Source: Tenrec ecaudatus
Taxonomy: Eukaryota > Chordata > Mammalia > Afrosoricida > Tenrecidae
Direction: 5' to 3'
DNA: 64,000 nucleotides
Assembly: GCF_050624435.1 (NCBI RefSeq)
Contig: NC_134536.1
Span: 131,904,758-131,968,757 of the forward strand
Shown here: piece after piece, positions 22,666-32,806 of the stretch
How positions within the stretch are numbered: position 1 is the stretch's first letter
Layout: each line of letters opens with the position of its first letter
Translations under genes and position numbers: made by a program
Notes under the pieces: generated by a model
The model's database searches: none
Told to the model about the DNA's origin: nothing
What the model saw: the letters and a program-made list of their open reading frames with translations, nothing else

Positions 22666-23069
22666 TGGAACTCTCAATAATGTCACATAAATGTGACAGT
22701 TAAAATCGGATGCTGGGAGCAGGCCAAAGGGGGTGGGATGATCACATGCCAGCTGTGTGACTTGCTTCCTCTTCCTGGGGCCTCTCACAGGTATGTGAGG
22801 CTAGCCCATCATTGGGAAGGTCATTAAATTTGTGGTCCCTAAGATCTTGGGTTTCCTTGGCTTTTCCTCTTTCCGCTCTTCCGGCATTAAACACCTTTTA
22901 TCTCACCCATCCTAAATGGCTCGTTTTTCTTATATAACCCACATTTCTTGAATTAGTTCCCTGCTCCTTGGTTTGAATAGTTTCATTCTGGTGTTCAGGC
23001 ATAAGCCAGATTCTTGTCCCAAGATGCTACTGACCAGTCCTTGTTTATTTGTGGGTGTATTCATTTACT

Positions 23070-23190
23070 CGTTTAGTTGACAGCTGTTCATTGAGTGCCT
23101 TCTTTGGGACAGTCACTGGGCTAGGCTTGGGGACACTGCCAGGAGCAACCCAGAGCTTGACCTCCAGGCAGATGGCAGTCTTGGCAAGGA
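23070..23190 (+). mobile_element. L2 3'-end fragment
   Basis: 'tgttcattgagtgccttctt' and 'cactgggctaggcttgggga' match the L2 3' conserved core. Confidence 0.55.
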
Positions 23191-23268
23191 AAATGGAAAT
23201 TGGACAGGGGTGGTCCAGGGGCCTGCCCAAGGGAAGCTACAAGAGGGGTGGCTAACCATCTCTCTGGA

Positions 23269-23475
23269 GTCCCTTGATGGTGCAAATGGGAAATGAGGTT
23301 GGCAGCTGACCCATAGAGCTAGAGATTCAGGTTCCTCTAGAGGGGCCATGGAAAGGAAGCCCTGCCCATCCCCTTGCAAAGATCAAGCCACTGACAACTC
23401 TCGGGAGTGGGAGTGCATTTTTACTCTGACACGCAAGGGCCTCCATGCATTGGAATCAGCTTCACAGCAATTGAT
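23269..23475 (+). mobile_element. AfroSINE
   Basis: The head is 'ggagtcccttgatggtgcaa' and the tail 'ttggaatcagcttcacagca'. Confidence 0.65.
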
Positions 23476-23513
23476 TTATGTGATTGCTACTTTTGATCAG
23501 GTCATACATACGT

Positions 23514-23592
23514 GAAGGGGCTTCAAAAATTTCACGGAATATAGAATGAAAATATAATGAAAAGTTTCCACAAGCTTTAAAAAACCACATAC
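23514..23592. mobile_element. Mariner-like short palindromic element
   Basis: 'gaaggggcttcaaaaatttc' at one end and 'tttccacaagctttaaaaaa' at the other are imperfect inverted repeats of the 'cttcaaaaagttcatggaa' type common in mammals. It is about 79 bp with no coding capacity. The second copy is at 27377-27463. Confidence 0.5.
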
Positions 23593-24075
23593 ATGTATAT
23601 ACATATATATTTGAAGTCATGTATGTGCATATGCATACATGTATGTATATTAAACACACATATCTATACATGTGTGTATATACACATATGCATCTATAGA
23701 GTGTATCTATAGTATGTGTGGTATATATACACTATGTCGTGTGTATATATAGTATACTTACAGTACATATACATATACATATACATATATATACACGTGT
23801 GTGTATATGTTTATAATCAAACCTATCTATTGCCAGTCAGCTCTGGCTCATAGCAACACTATGTGGAGTTGCTGAGATTTTAAAACTTTTCAGAGAAGAC
23901 AGCCTCATCTTTTTCCCCATGTAGTAACTTGTGGGCTTGAACTGTTGACTTTTTAGTCAAAAAATGTATATGTGTGAGTGTATGTACATATAGGTATGTG
24001 TACATATACACAGTATAGGTATATAAACTACATGATATGTGTGTGTATAAAGGTATATGTAAATACACACAGTAT
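23593..24075 (+). repeat. AT-rich (TATACA)n/(TG)n microsatellite cluster
   Basis: Runs of alternating TA/CA/TG lie at about 23593-23818 and 23965-24075. The tract is split by a SINE at 23825-23962. Confidence 0.9.
23825..23962 (-). mobile_element. AfroSINE inside microsatellite
   Basis: 'gctctggctcatagcaacac' and 'cagcctcatctttttcccca' identify a minus-strand copy. Confidence 0.65.
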
Positions 24076-24149
24076 GACATCCCATCAGTGTGCACCTTGA
24101 AGGTTATGGCAACAGGACAGGGGGAAGCTTGGAAAATGTTCTTCTGCTT

Positions 24150-24260
24150 TTAAAGCACCTTAGACTAGAAGGAGGCCCACAACGTTATTGCTCCCATTGG
24201 CCAGAGCTTGTCCAATGTAGCAGCAAGGGAGGCTGGGAAATGGCACCTTTCAGTGCTCAG
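24150..24260. mobile_element. Ancient interspersed repeat, family unassigned
   Basis: It shares the core 'gcaagggaggctgggaaat' with the stretch at 12955-13145. Confidence 0.35.
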
Positions 24261-24634
24261 AAAGAGAGCGTGGGGTGGTGAAAACAGAACCTTTTCTCTG
24301 CTGCAGCAACCCCCGTAACTGGATCCCAGAAGAAGAAACTAAAGTTTATGTGAAGAACCGTCCCCATCCACTCCCTAGGTTCTGAGGATGGGCTCAGGGT
24401 TGTCTGCAAGAGGAGGTGGGGATTGACAGGGGTTTTAGGACAAGGACAAGGGGAAGAGGGAGAAGAAGAAGGGACATTATTGTCCGCAGCCTCTGCACTA
24501 GTATCCTGATGGGATACACCTGCCATCGTGAGGTTTTCTAAGCAGCAGCCAGGAGCAACACCTCGCTCCTCAGCTACCTGTCTTCCAAGCAGCTCTTGGT
24601 TCTATGGGAGCAGGCCAGGGGCAGGCACACCTGT

Positions 24635-24822
24635 TGCAGAGTTGAGTGTGACTCATAGTGATCCTCGAGGACAACAGTGGAACTGCTCTATAGCATCTGG
24701 AAGATTCTCAGCCTTGATAGGAGCAGAGGGCTTCATCCTTCTCCCTGAGACTGCCTGGTGGGTTGTTACCAGGGACCTTTCCATTGGCAACCCAGTGGCG
24801 AACCTTTAGCATTACCAGGGCT
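24635..24822 (-). mobile_element. AfroSINE
   Basis: 'ttgagtgtgactcatagtga', 'gcttcatccttctccctgag' and 'agcattaccagggctgctaa' are present. Confidence 0.7.
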
Positions 24823-24829
24823 GCTAACC

Positions 24830-26155
24830 AAGGAAGACCCAGCATGGTGCGTCACAACCTTGGGTAATCAGGATCCTCCTTAGGGCAATTGCTCACTCGC
24901 TGTGAGATCTTGAACAATTCACTTGAAGATCTCCATCCATGGCAGGTTCGTGAGCTGGGATTTTCTGGGGCCTGCTTTTCAAATCCTTTCCTTGCCCTTC
25001 CTTTGCTCGGTGCTTCGGGGAGCTGACCCTTGTAGGCTCCTATGCCAGCAGGTTGTTTCCCTGGAGAGAGAGGGCAGGACATCTGCCCTCCTCCCTCCCT
25101 GCCTGTAGTTACTCTTCCTCTTTGGTTCCAGCCATCTGCCTCACAATGGCCCCAGCCCCCTGGGTCTATGAACTCCCCTCTCCTCTTTCTTGATACCCCC
25201 CACCCCCCAGAGCTGGGAGTGGCTTAGCCATGTTGCTAATTCCTAAGTTACTCCCCTGCCCCATTTGTCTCTTGGCTCATCCTACATAGGCCACCAGGTC
25301 ATTGAGCCATATTCCCTGTGTCAGAGGCTGGAATTAATTTATGTTTTCCTGTTTCGATCCCACTGATAATGGCTTTGATTTGACAGACCCCCAGGGGAGA
25401 GAGGAGTGGGTGGAAAGTGAGGTAGAGAAGATGAAACCTATCGATCAGATCAGATGTTGGTCTTCTTCCTCCCATGCCTGGTTCCGGGTCTCCAACATAC
25501 ATATTCACCCTCCCCCGGCCAGGTCCTCCAGCTGGGACAAACACATATCAGGAAAAGCCCCAGCCGATGCCTCCCTTGGTCTGTCCTGAGGCAAATGGCA
25601 GCAAAAATAGAGTGGCCCTCTGAGTTAGAACAGAAGTTGGCAGGAATCTCCTGCAGGCAAGGCCCACATTGCCCCCTCCATCAATCACCCCTGTGTTGGG
25701 GAGAAAGCGTGGGGGAGATACTGTGTTGCAGGCAGGCAGGGGCTTGTAGTATAACCATGAATCACCCTCAGAAGGCAGCCAGCTTCCCAGGCAACAGGAT
25801 GGGCTTACTGGGCCCATCCATGCCAACCCAGTGTAGGGCCCGCAGCCCAGTAGCCGACAGCCTGCCAGTGTTTGCTCTCTGTATGCAGAAGACAAGCTCT
25901 GAAGTGGGGACATAAATACAATCACCAGCCATAAATAAACCTCCAGGCCTCACTCAGGGCCCACAAGCTGCCCCCTAGTCGCTGGGCACTGGTTCCAAGG
26001 AGGTGGTTCAATGCTGAACCCGCCCGGCTTTGTCCCCTGGGAATGGACTCTGGGGTGAGGGGAGAGGTCCAGGACTCTGGGGTGAGGGGAGAGGGCTGTC
26101 ATGGTAAAATATTCACGAATGATAGGATTTCAGGGCAAAAGAAGCAGAACTTTAA
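24830..26155. other. Unique sequence without recognised gene
   Basis: No gene or repeat family was recognised apart from a 27-bp tandem duplication at 26045-26093 ('ggactctggggtgaggggag'). The AT-rich non-repetitive stretch at about 25330-25390 is a candidate conserved non-coding element. Confidence 0.45.
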
Positions 26156-26159
26156 AACA

Positions 26160-26325
26160 GCAAAGGACACTACCAGGGTCCCACATATTGGAATCATCTT
26201 GTGCTGCTTTTGTGGAAAACTAGAAATGGGTCAACACCTCCCGTCTCCAGCTCCCAAAGATGTTGATTGAGGACGAGGCCATTGACAGTTTTCTTCAAAC
26301 TCCTCCAGGATTCTGATGCACAGTC
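26160..26325 (-). mobile_element. MER5-like hAT-Charlie relic
   Basis: 'cacatattggaatcatcttg' and 'ctccaggattctgatgcaca' resemble MER5-family ends. It is too decayed to locate the terminal repeats. Confidence 0.4.
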
Positions 26326-26641
26326 AGGGCAACAAGCCTCGGTGGGGACCCGGGGGCCAGGCCACCCAGAGTGCTGCTTCTGGGGAGCTCGGAACCGAGC
26401 TGAGAGCAGGGCGAAGGGGTTCTTGCACTAACCCTATTGTGTGGTGTGTTTCCCAGTTCACAGAAGAACTCAAGCTAATGAGGAGAATGTACTGTATTTA
26501 AAGTTCTCCCCAAACGTTTTCCTTCCCCGACGACACCTGAAGCTGGAAGCCAGCCTGTAATCAGTGAAACCAATATGCATAAAGACAAAAACTCAGAATC
26601 ATTGATCACCTTGACTTTTGACAGCTACTTATATTTTTTGG

Positions 26642-26790
26642 AAGGAGCACTGGTGGCAGAGTGGGTTAGGTGTGGGGCTGGCGACCACAAAGTCAGGGGT
26701 TCACAACCCACCAGCCGCTCTGTGGGAGCAAGATGAGGCTCTCTGCTGGACTATGATTCAGAATTGATTTGATGGCAACGAGTCTAGGTT
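26642..26790 (+). mobile_element. AfroSINE
   Basis: The head is 'aggagcactggtggcagagt', the middle 'aacccaccagccgctctgtg' and the tail 'tcagaattgatttgatggca'. Confidence 0.8.
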
Positions 26791-26929
26791 TGTGTGTTCG
26801 TTTGTCTTGGGTAAGACCTTGTGACTGAACTTGTGATTTTGTATTCCATTTTACAGCACCGATTTCATTTCTACGTAATCTCATTGTTAATGTACAGTTA
26901 GATGAATGGACAGCAATGTAGCATCCTTG

Positions 26930-27160
26930 CTGTTGGTGGTAGTAGATGCCAGTTCTGACCCATAGTGACCTTATGCATAACAGAACGGATCACTTCCCAG
27001 TTCTGTGCCCTCCTCACAATTGTTCCTAAACTTCAGCCCATTGTTGCAGCTACTGTGTCACTCCATCTTATTGGGCCTTCCTCTCTTTTGCTGCCCCTCC
27101 ACTTTACCAAGCAGGATGTCCTTTCCTTCCTAGACAACTTAACCTCTAGATCGCTAAATC
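26930..27160 (-). mobile_element. RTE-clade LINE 3' fragment
   Basis: 'ccagttctgacccatagtga', 'gccctcctcacaattgttcc' and 'ctttaccaagcaggatgtcc' follow the antisense RTE order seen at 61310-61470. Confidence 0.75.
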
Positions 27161-27183
27161 AGATACCAATCTCCTCTAGTAGG

Positions 27184-27366
27184 ACTATCACGGCCATCCA
27201 GTCCCTGCTGACTCATAACTCATAGTGATCCCTGTGGGTTTCGGGACTGTAACTGTTTACTGGAGTAGAAAGCCCTGTCTTTCTCCATTGAAGCTGCTGG
27301 TGGTTTCGAACTGCCGACTATATGGATCACAGCCCAACACATAACCACTGCACCACCAGGGCTCCA
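27184..27366 (-). mobile_element. AfroSINE
   Basis: 'agtccctgctgactcataac', 'ggagtagaaagccctgtctt' and 'accactgcaccaccagggct' show a well-preserved minus-strand copy. Confidence 0.85.
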
Positions 27367-27376
27367 TGCCGTTAGC

Positions 27377-27463
27377 ATGAAGGGACTTCAAAAATGCTGA
27401 TGGAACAACTCCACAGCTTTGCGTTCCAGTTTTTCCCATGAGCATTTGGAAGCCCCCTTGTAT
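27377..27463. mobile_element. Mariner-like short palindromic element
   Basis: 'gaagggacttcaaaaatgct' and 'gagcatttggaagccccctt' are imperfect inverted ends about 45 bp apart. It is the same type as 23514-23592. Confidence 0.5.
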
Positions 27464-27599
27464 TTGTGAGAACAAAGCAGGTGATAATAAATAAGATTCT
27501 ACCTTCTGATGTAGCAGTCCCTGAGAGAAGCTAAGTCCTAGACTGCTTGCTGCAAAGGTGACTCTGACCCAGAGGCATCTGAGGAAACAAGATGCTTCT

Positions 27600-28045
27600 G
27601 TAAGGACTCGGCTGCGAAGTTCCGCACGAGGTTGTCGGGAGTCAGGAGAGACTCAGCGGCCACTCACAAGAGCAGCAATCTTCTGAGGAGCCTCCAGGAG
27701 GTCCTCACTTGGACATGATGGATCCCACTAGAGATCCAGCCTGGCCTGGAGATCCAAAGCATATCCCCCATCTCCAGTTGGCCTGGGGTGAACGGCCACT
27801 CCAATGCTAATCAGGCCTGGGACCTTGGTAATGACCTTGTCTGTGAAGAGTCCTCACCTTACAGTGCTGTTCAGTTAGCCTACACGACGATGGTCCTTTA
27901 GAAAGAACCGGCACTCGGCAACCCCAGCACCATGGTCAGCTGCCATTGGGTGGTCTCCATCTGCATGAAGATCACCGAGGCCAACAGGGCCTGGTCCTGT
28001 GCTGGCTTCATAACCTTGGGCCATTGCAATCCGATGCTGCAGCTC
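27600..28045. other. Unexplained GC-rich block
   Basis: The sequence is CpG-containing and non-repetitive, with an open minus-strand frame from about 27875 to 28140 that runs into the ATCC array. I do not recognise the product. It could be a decayed processed pseudogene, but no poly(A) or TSD is visible. Confidence 0.25.
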
Positions 28046-28048
28046 TTG

Positions 28049-28113
28049 TGTCCATCCATCCATCCATCCATCCATCCACCCATCCATCCATCCATTCATC
28101 CATCCATCCATCC
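28049..28113 (+). repeat. (ATCC)n microsatellite
   Basis: About 15 ATCC units with a few substitutions. Confidence 0.95.
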
Positions 28114-28139
28114 CATGGAGGGCTCCCCTTGCTTCATCC

Positions 28140-28278
28140 ACTGGCCCTCAGCTTTTGCAAACACTATGTCTTTTTCTAGCAACAGGCCCTTCTGGATGAT
28201 GTGCCGAAAGTCATGTCCGTGGGATTTGGCCATTCTCGCCTCTAAGGAACATTCTGGTGGTTATTTCTTCTAAGACGG
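28140..28278 (-). mobile_element. RTE-clade LINE fragment
   Basis: 'ttctcgcctctaaggaacat' and 'agacggatttgttcgttctt' match antisense RTE ORF sequence, like 57580-57700 and 61530-61600. Confidence 0.65.
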
Positions 28279-28764
28279 ATTTGTTCGTTCTTCCGTATGA
28301 AGGGAACACATTTGGAGGCTCAGTAGGGGGTGTGGGATAGCAGAGTGAGTATCTTCAAAGAAGATGCGTTCATCAAAGGTATCATCTTTTCCCATTATTT
28401 TAGACTTGCTCTGTAATACATGCACCCAACTCGTTTCTAAAAGCCAAACAAGAGAGCCCTGTGGGTATCTGGAGTTAAACATAACAGTCTCTCTTCAGCA
28501 GCTAGCTGACCCAACTCTGCTTCTATGTGGAGATGTTACTGCTCTGGGGATGATATGTGTCCCATTACACCTGTCCCCAGGAGAGCTCCACCCATGCACA
28601 GGTACCTGAAGCACCCAGGCTGCCCTCCGGGCCTGATGTCTGGTAGAACAGATAGATAAGACAATAAAACACTTAATAAAGTACTGTTGTGACAGGGAGG
28701 AGGGAGTCTCTAAGATAAAGAAGTTTATGCAGGGATGCTGGAAGCGGGGAAAAAAGCTGGACCG

Positions 28765-28892
28765 GTGATTCTCAAAGTGTGGTCCTCAAACAAGCAGCAT
28801 CAGCATCACCTGAAGCTTGTGACATGAGCATCTCATGCTCAGCCTGAAACCTGATGGATCAGAAGTTCTGGGGCCAGGGGTACCAGCCATGG
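28765..28892 (+). mobile_element. MER5A-like hAT-Charlie relic
   Basis: 'gattctcaaagtgtggtcct', 'agcagcatcagcatcacctg' and 'gatcagaagttctggggcca' match the MER5A left part. The right terminal repeat is missing. Confidence 0.75.
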
Positions 28893-28957
28893 AAGATTTG
28901 AAAAGCCCGTGAGAGTCGAGGTGATGTAGCTTTAAGTTTGTGGACCATTCCCTTCAG

Positions 28958-29098
28958 TGAGGGGGATGCTGGTGGCTCAGTGACAGGATTCCTGGCTAAG
29001 GTGCCTCCTCATGTGCAGCCATCACCATGTGGTTGCCAGTTCAAGACCACCACCAGCTCCAAGGGAGCAAGACTGGGCATGTTGCTATAATTCTGAGA
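28958..29098 (+). mobile_element. AfroSINE
   Basis: 'gatgctggtggctcagtgac' and 'ttgccagttcaagaccacca' are recognisable. The tail is missing. Confidence 0.6.
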
Positions 29099-29099
29099 A

Positions 29100-29240
29100 G
29101 GAGCCCTGGGCCTCTGTGTAGAAGAGAACAAAGCACGACCACGGCCTACGCCATCTTCACAATTGCTCTTATGTGTGAGCCCTCTGTCGCAGCCATGCGC
29201 TCATCTACTTCATCAAGGGCCTCCCTCTTTCAGCTTCCAG
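29100..29240 (-). mobile_element. RTE-clade LINE fragment
   Basis: 'acgccatcttcacaattgct' is followed by the 'cagccatgcgctcatctact' region in antisense RTE order. It is decayed and lies head-on to a sense RTE piece. Confidence 0.45.
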
Positions 29241-29254
29241 GCTAAGAACCGACG

Positions 29255-29377
29255 ATGAAGAAGGGATAGCTGTCTTCTTCAGAGGAAGCAGCCATGGGAA
29301 GCCTTATGGAGAGCATGAAAGCATGGAGGTGGCCGTCAAGAAATCAAATGATATGTTGCACTGGGCCAAACAGCTTC
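29255..29377 (+). mobile_element. RTE-clade LINE, sense part left of LTR
   Basis: 'gtcaagaaatcaaatgatat' then 'gttgcactgggcc' is RTE ORF 3' sequence in sense. It continues beyond the LTR at 29894. Confidence 0.65.
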
Positions 29378-29888
29378 TGAGATAGTTAATGTTTATTGTG
29401 CCAAGCTGGCTGATAAACACATGTGGCGTTAATTGAAGAGCGGAAAGATAAATGGCTTGGTGAGCCTCACCTTTCTAGTTCTCTGGTCTCTGGCTTTCTG
29501 ATGGTCGGACCAGGGTGCAGCTGCCTTAGCCAGTTCCCTGCTTCAGCTGGCAAGGCTCACTTCCTGCAAGACATCCCTGAGGAGAAGCCACATGGACCTA
29601 CCCTGATGAAGGTCCCTGGGTGCTAAAGCAGCTGTGTGGAGACCCTGCCAGCGCTGAGATGCTCACATGTTCACTGACTCGGCTTTCCTCCTGCAGTCAG
29701 CGTCAGAGTGTGTGTTTTGTGAGATGGAGGAGGACTTTGTGGATTGGTGTCAGATATATGGACTTGTGGGCTTGTGCAGCACTGGGTTGGGATATTTTCT
29801 TGATGTGCACTTACCCTTTATATAAAACTCTCTCTTATACATATGAGTTTCTGTGGATTTGTTTCTCTAATGTCCCCAGACGAACACA
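29378..29888 (+). mobile_element. ERVL/MLT2-like solo LTR nested in RTE
   Basis: It starts TGAGATAGTTAATGTTTATTG and ends 'cagacgaacaca'. The 5-bp flanks GCTTC (29373-29377) and GCTGC (29889-29893) differ at one base. 'accctttatataaaactctc' gives the TATA-like block. It interrupts a single RTE copy. No internal genes. Confidence 0.82.
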
Positions 29889-29893
29889 GCTGC

Positions 29894-30405
29894 CCTTCAA
29901 GATCTCTTTAAAGTGCTCAAGAACAAGGCAGTTACTCTGAGGACTAAGGTGTTCCTGGTGAAAGCCATGGTATTATCAATCAGTTTCTACCCCTGTGGAG
30001 ATTGGACACTGAGACAGGAAGACCATAGGAGCACCGAGGCGTCTGGATTATGGTGCCGGTGAAGCCTGTGGAAAGTACTATAGACTGCCCAAAACACAAA
30101 TGGGCCTGTCTGGGAAGAAATACAACCACAATGCTCCCTGGAAGTGAGAATGGCAAGACATCGCCTCATGAACCAGGGGCATGTTGTTGGGAAAGACCAG
30201 TCCCTGGAGAAGGACATCACGTTTCCTAAAGTACAGCGGCAGCGAAAAAGAGGAAACCCTGGATAGGCTGGATTGACACCGAGGCTGCAGCCACGGACTG
30301 AGACATAACATTTGTAAGGCTGGCGTGGGACCCAGCAGTGTTTTCTTCGTTTGTGCAGAGGGTCCCTAAGAAGCAGAAAATACTCACTGGCACTTAACAG
30401 CAACA
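29894..30405 (+). mobile_element. RTE-clade LINE, sense part right of LTR
   Basis: 'gaggactaaggtgttcctgg', 'agaccagtccctggagaagg' and 'caaatgggcctgtctgggaa' encode the conserved RTE C-terminal region. The copy ends with 'ctggcacttaacagcaacag', the RTE 3' terminus. It has many stops and frameshifts. Confidence 0.75.
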
Positions 30406-30913
30406 GCCCCAACACAGTACTCTGGACGAACCGTGACTGTGTTTTCCTGCCTGTACGACGAGACAGGGGTGAGGACAGCATGGGACATGGGCACAGAGCT
30501 GCTGGGTGGTAAGACTGCGGATGGCAGGCTGCTCCTCCTCAGGGCTGGCTGGGTGAAAGGCGCTGAGTTGCCCACCGGGCTGCTGGGCGGAGATCCTGTG
30601 CCATTTCCCCGGCTGACCTGACCTTCGCCTAGGAGCCATGCCTCACCCCTTCCCTTAAGGAAAGTGTCACCGCGCACGGCGGCGTCTCTGATTGCTCCGA
30701 GGCCTCTGTAAAGTGCACACACCATCCCTAATGGATGAGCCCATTTCCTGTGCAAATCAGGAGGGAGTCGGGACAGATTAGCCCTGGTAATAGAGTTAGA
30801 GTCAAGCTCATTTGTTTGCAAGATTATTGGGAAGGCAGAGTCCCTGGTGCGGCTCTGTCTGCTGGGATTGGTGGCGCTGGGGAGGCGCCGGGAGGATGTT
30901 TCCTTGGCTGAGG

Positions 30914-30964
<51 letters not shown>

Positions 30965-31130
30965 ATATTGGGGGGAGGAGGAAATGTAGGAAGGCCTTGC
31001 TCAGAGTCTGAGATCCTGACTCAGCATACTCCTGTCTGGCATCCTATGGTGCCACACATGACCAAGTTCTGGCCCAGACCCCTCGGCCCTCATCTGCTGG
31101 GCTGGGTATCTGGTCTCCCCCAAACCCAAA
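30406..31130. other. Unique sequence with (TG)n
   Basis: No gene was recognised. CpG-containing unique DNA at about 30590-30830 includes 'cctgtgcaaatcaggaggga' and 'catttgtttgcaagattatt', looking like possible regulatory DNA. A (TG)n run lies at 30916-30961. Confidence 0.4.
30916..30961 (+). repeat. (TG)n microsatellite
   Basis: About 22 perfect TG units. Confidence 0.97.
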
Positions 31131-31139
31131 TAAGCAAAC

Positions 31140-31343
31140 AAAAGCCAAGTTCACTTCCATCAAGTCAATCTAGGAGACCCTGTTGGGCAGGGAAGAACAG
31201 TCCCTGTGTGTTCCTGAGACTGCATGTAATTCTTTACAGGAATAGCAAGTCTCAGTTTTCTCCTGATGAGCAGCGGGTGGTTTCAAACTGATGACCTTAG
31301 GGCTAGCAACTGAACATGTCACCACGACACCAGTCAGGCTCTT
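31140..31343 (-). mobile_element. AfroSINE
   Basis: 'cacttccatcaagtcaatct', 'tttacaggaatagcaagtct' and 'tggtttcaaactgatgacct' are present. Confidence 0.65.
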
Positions 31344-31389
31344 CCCCAATAGGAACGACAAGTTTCTGAGAGTCAACTCGGATTAATGG

Positions 31390-31590
31390 CGAGTCCATGT
31401 GTGTCAAAGCAGACCTGGGTGCTGCCAAGTTGAAGTGACTGCTTTTTTAGAACTGGATGGCCAGGCGTTTCTTCCAAGCCATTGTTGGGAGGATTGACTG
31501 CCCCCCACCCTACCCCTCTACCCCCAAGCCTTTCAGGAAGCAGCCAAGTATCTTAACCTTTTGTTCCATCCAAGAGCTCTAATGCAGACC
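31390..31590 (-). mobile_element. Older AfroSINE-type element
   Basis: 'gtgtgtcaaagcagacctgg' and 'ggatggccaggcgtttcttc' resemble the older family's central block. It contains a C-rich insertion. Confidence 0.5.
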
Positions 31591-31855
31591 AATAGTTCCT
31601 CTTTTTCAAGGGTCACTTGTTCTGGGATCACACATGTTAAGACTAAAATATGTGCAGCCCCCCCAAAAACATCTCTCCCCACCCATTAGACCAAACACAC
31701 ATCCTCCCAGGAAACTGGGCAGGTATGCAGGGGAAGGAAGGCTTGAAGCTCCCACTTTGTCAGTAGGTTACAGCTGACACAGCTTGACTGGTCTAGGACA
31801 CCTGGACTCCTTTAAGGCTCTGCTCCAATGAGACCACATTACCTTTTATTCCGGC

Positions 31856-32035
31856 CCAGTCCTGGTGGCAAAGTGGATCGCTAGTTGAGCCGCTGACCAC
31901 AAAGTGAGCAGTCTGAACCGACCAGCTGCTCCGTGGAAGAAAGATAGGACTTTTCTGTTGCCATCAACATGTACAGCCTTGGAGACCCAAAGAGGAAGTT
32001 CCACCCTGTCCTACAGGAATAGACTTGTGAGGTGT
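31856..32035 (+). mobile_element. AfroSINE
   Basis: 'cagtcctggtggcaaagtgg', 'ctgaaccgaccagctgctcc' and 'gaagttccaccctgtcctac' identify the copy. Confidence 0.8.
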
Positions 32036-32157
32036 CCTGCATTTGCTTTCTCTTTGTGTCCGTGAACCTGGGGCAGTTGATTGAGGCTTCACTGGAGGAT
32101 CAGGAACACAGAAAAGAAGAGGGGGTGGGGAATTGATGGAGCGTCCAGTGCCACTGG

Positions 32158-32397
32158 CTAGTCTGATGAACCTGAGCTCTCCTGCGCTGGAGTAGCTTGG
32201 CCCTTCCCGTGCCCACTCACTGTTGCCATCTTGTGCTGGGCGCCATCTTTGTACCCATCGCCAAGAGTTTCTGCCTGGACAGCTGCATCCTCCGGATAAA
32301 GATATGGGAGGTTGAAGCCCATAGAGTCCAGAGTCCGCCTGCAGAGTTCTTCAGGCTCTCTCTGCTGTTCTAGAAACATCTGAAGATCATCAGTCAA
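32158..32397 (-). CDS. Unrecognised minus-strand ORF, possible exon or chance frame
   Basis: About 80 codons are open, with no ATG at the 5' edge (it begins after a TGA; first in-frame codon TTG). The predicted peptide is acidic and Glu/Gln-rich at the N-terminus (FLEQQREPEELCRRTLDSMG) and low-complexity Gly/Ser-rich at the end. It lies in otherwise unique sequence between SINEs, and its composition is less repeat-like than neighbouring frames. I recognise no domain. Weak splice-like signals exist but none is convincing. Most likely a chance frame; an internal exon is possible. Confidence 0.15.
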   Translation of the reverse strand: MTDDLQMFLEQQREPEELCRRTLDSMGFNLPYLYPEDAAVQAETLGDGYKDGAQHKMATVSGHGKGQATPAQESSGSSD

Positions 32398-32483
32398 TGG
32401 TCACACTGTTCAGAGCAGATCTGGCCCCTCTCCCCCAGAGGTGTGGTTCCAATGGGCACCAGCACCGTGACACACAACATCCA

Positions 32484-32666
32484 CCCCACCCCCTGCCATT
32501 GAGCCAACCGTGACTCATAGCAGCCCTCTATGGGGTTTCCAAGGCTGTGTCCCTTTATAGGGAGCAGACAGCCTCGAATGTCCCCAGCGCAGCCACTAGT
32601 GAGTTTGGACTGTGACCTTGGTGTTAGCAGCCTAACCCTGCCCTAACAAGGTCACCAGGGCCCCTT
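32484..32666 (-). mobile_element. AfroSINE
   Basis: 'gccattgagccaaccgtgac' and 'gggagcagacagcctcgaat' with the end 'aaggtcaccagggccccttc'. Confidence 0.75.
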
Positions 32667-32680
32667 CAGACCTGGCACCC

Positions 32681-32806
32681 GCCCGCCCACTGCCATGGAG
32701 TTGATGCGCTCAGGGTGACCTGGTCTAGGACTTCCAAAGCTGTGACTCTTTAGGGGCCTCATCTTCTCATGCGGAGCACTGGTCAGCGTTCAGTTAGCAG
32801 CTCCAT
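32681..32806 (-). mobile_element. AfroSINE
   Basis: 'ctgccatggagttgatgcgc' with 'aagctgtgactctttagggg' identifies a second, adjacent minus-strand copy. Confidence 0.65.
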
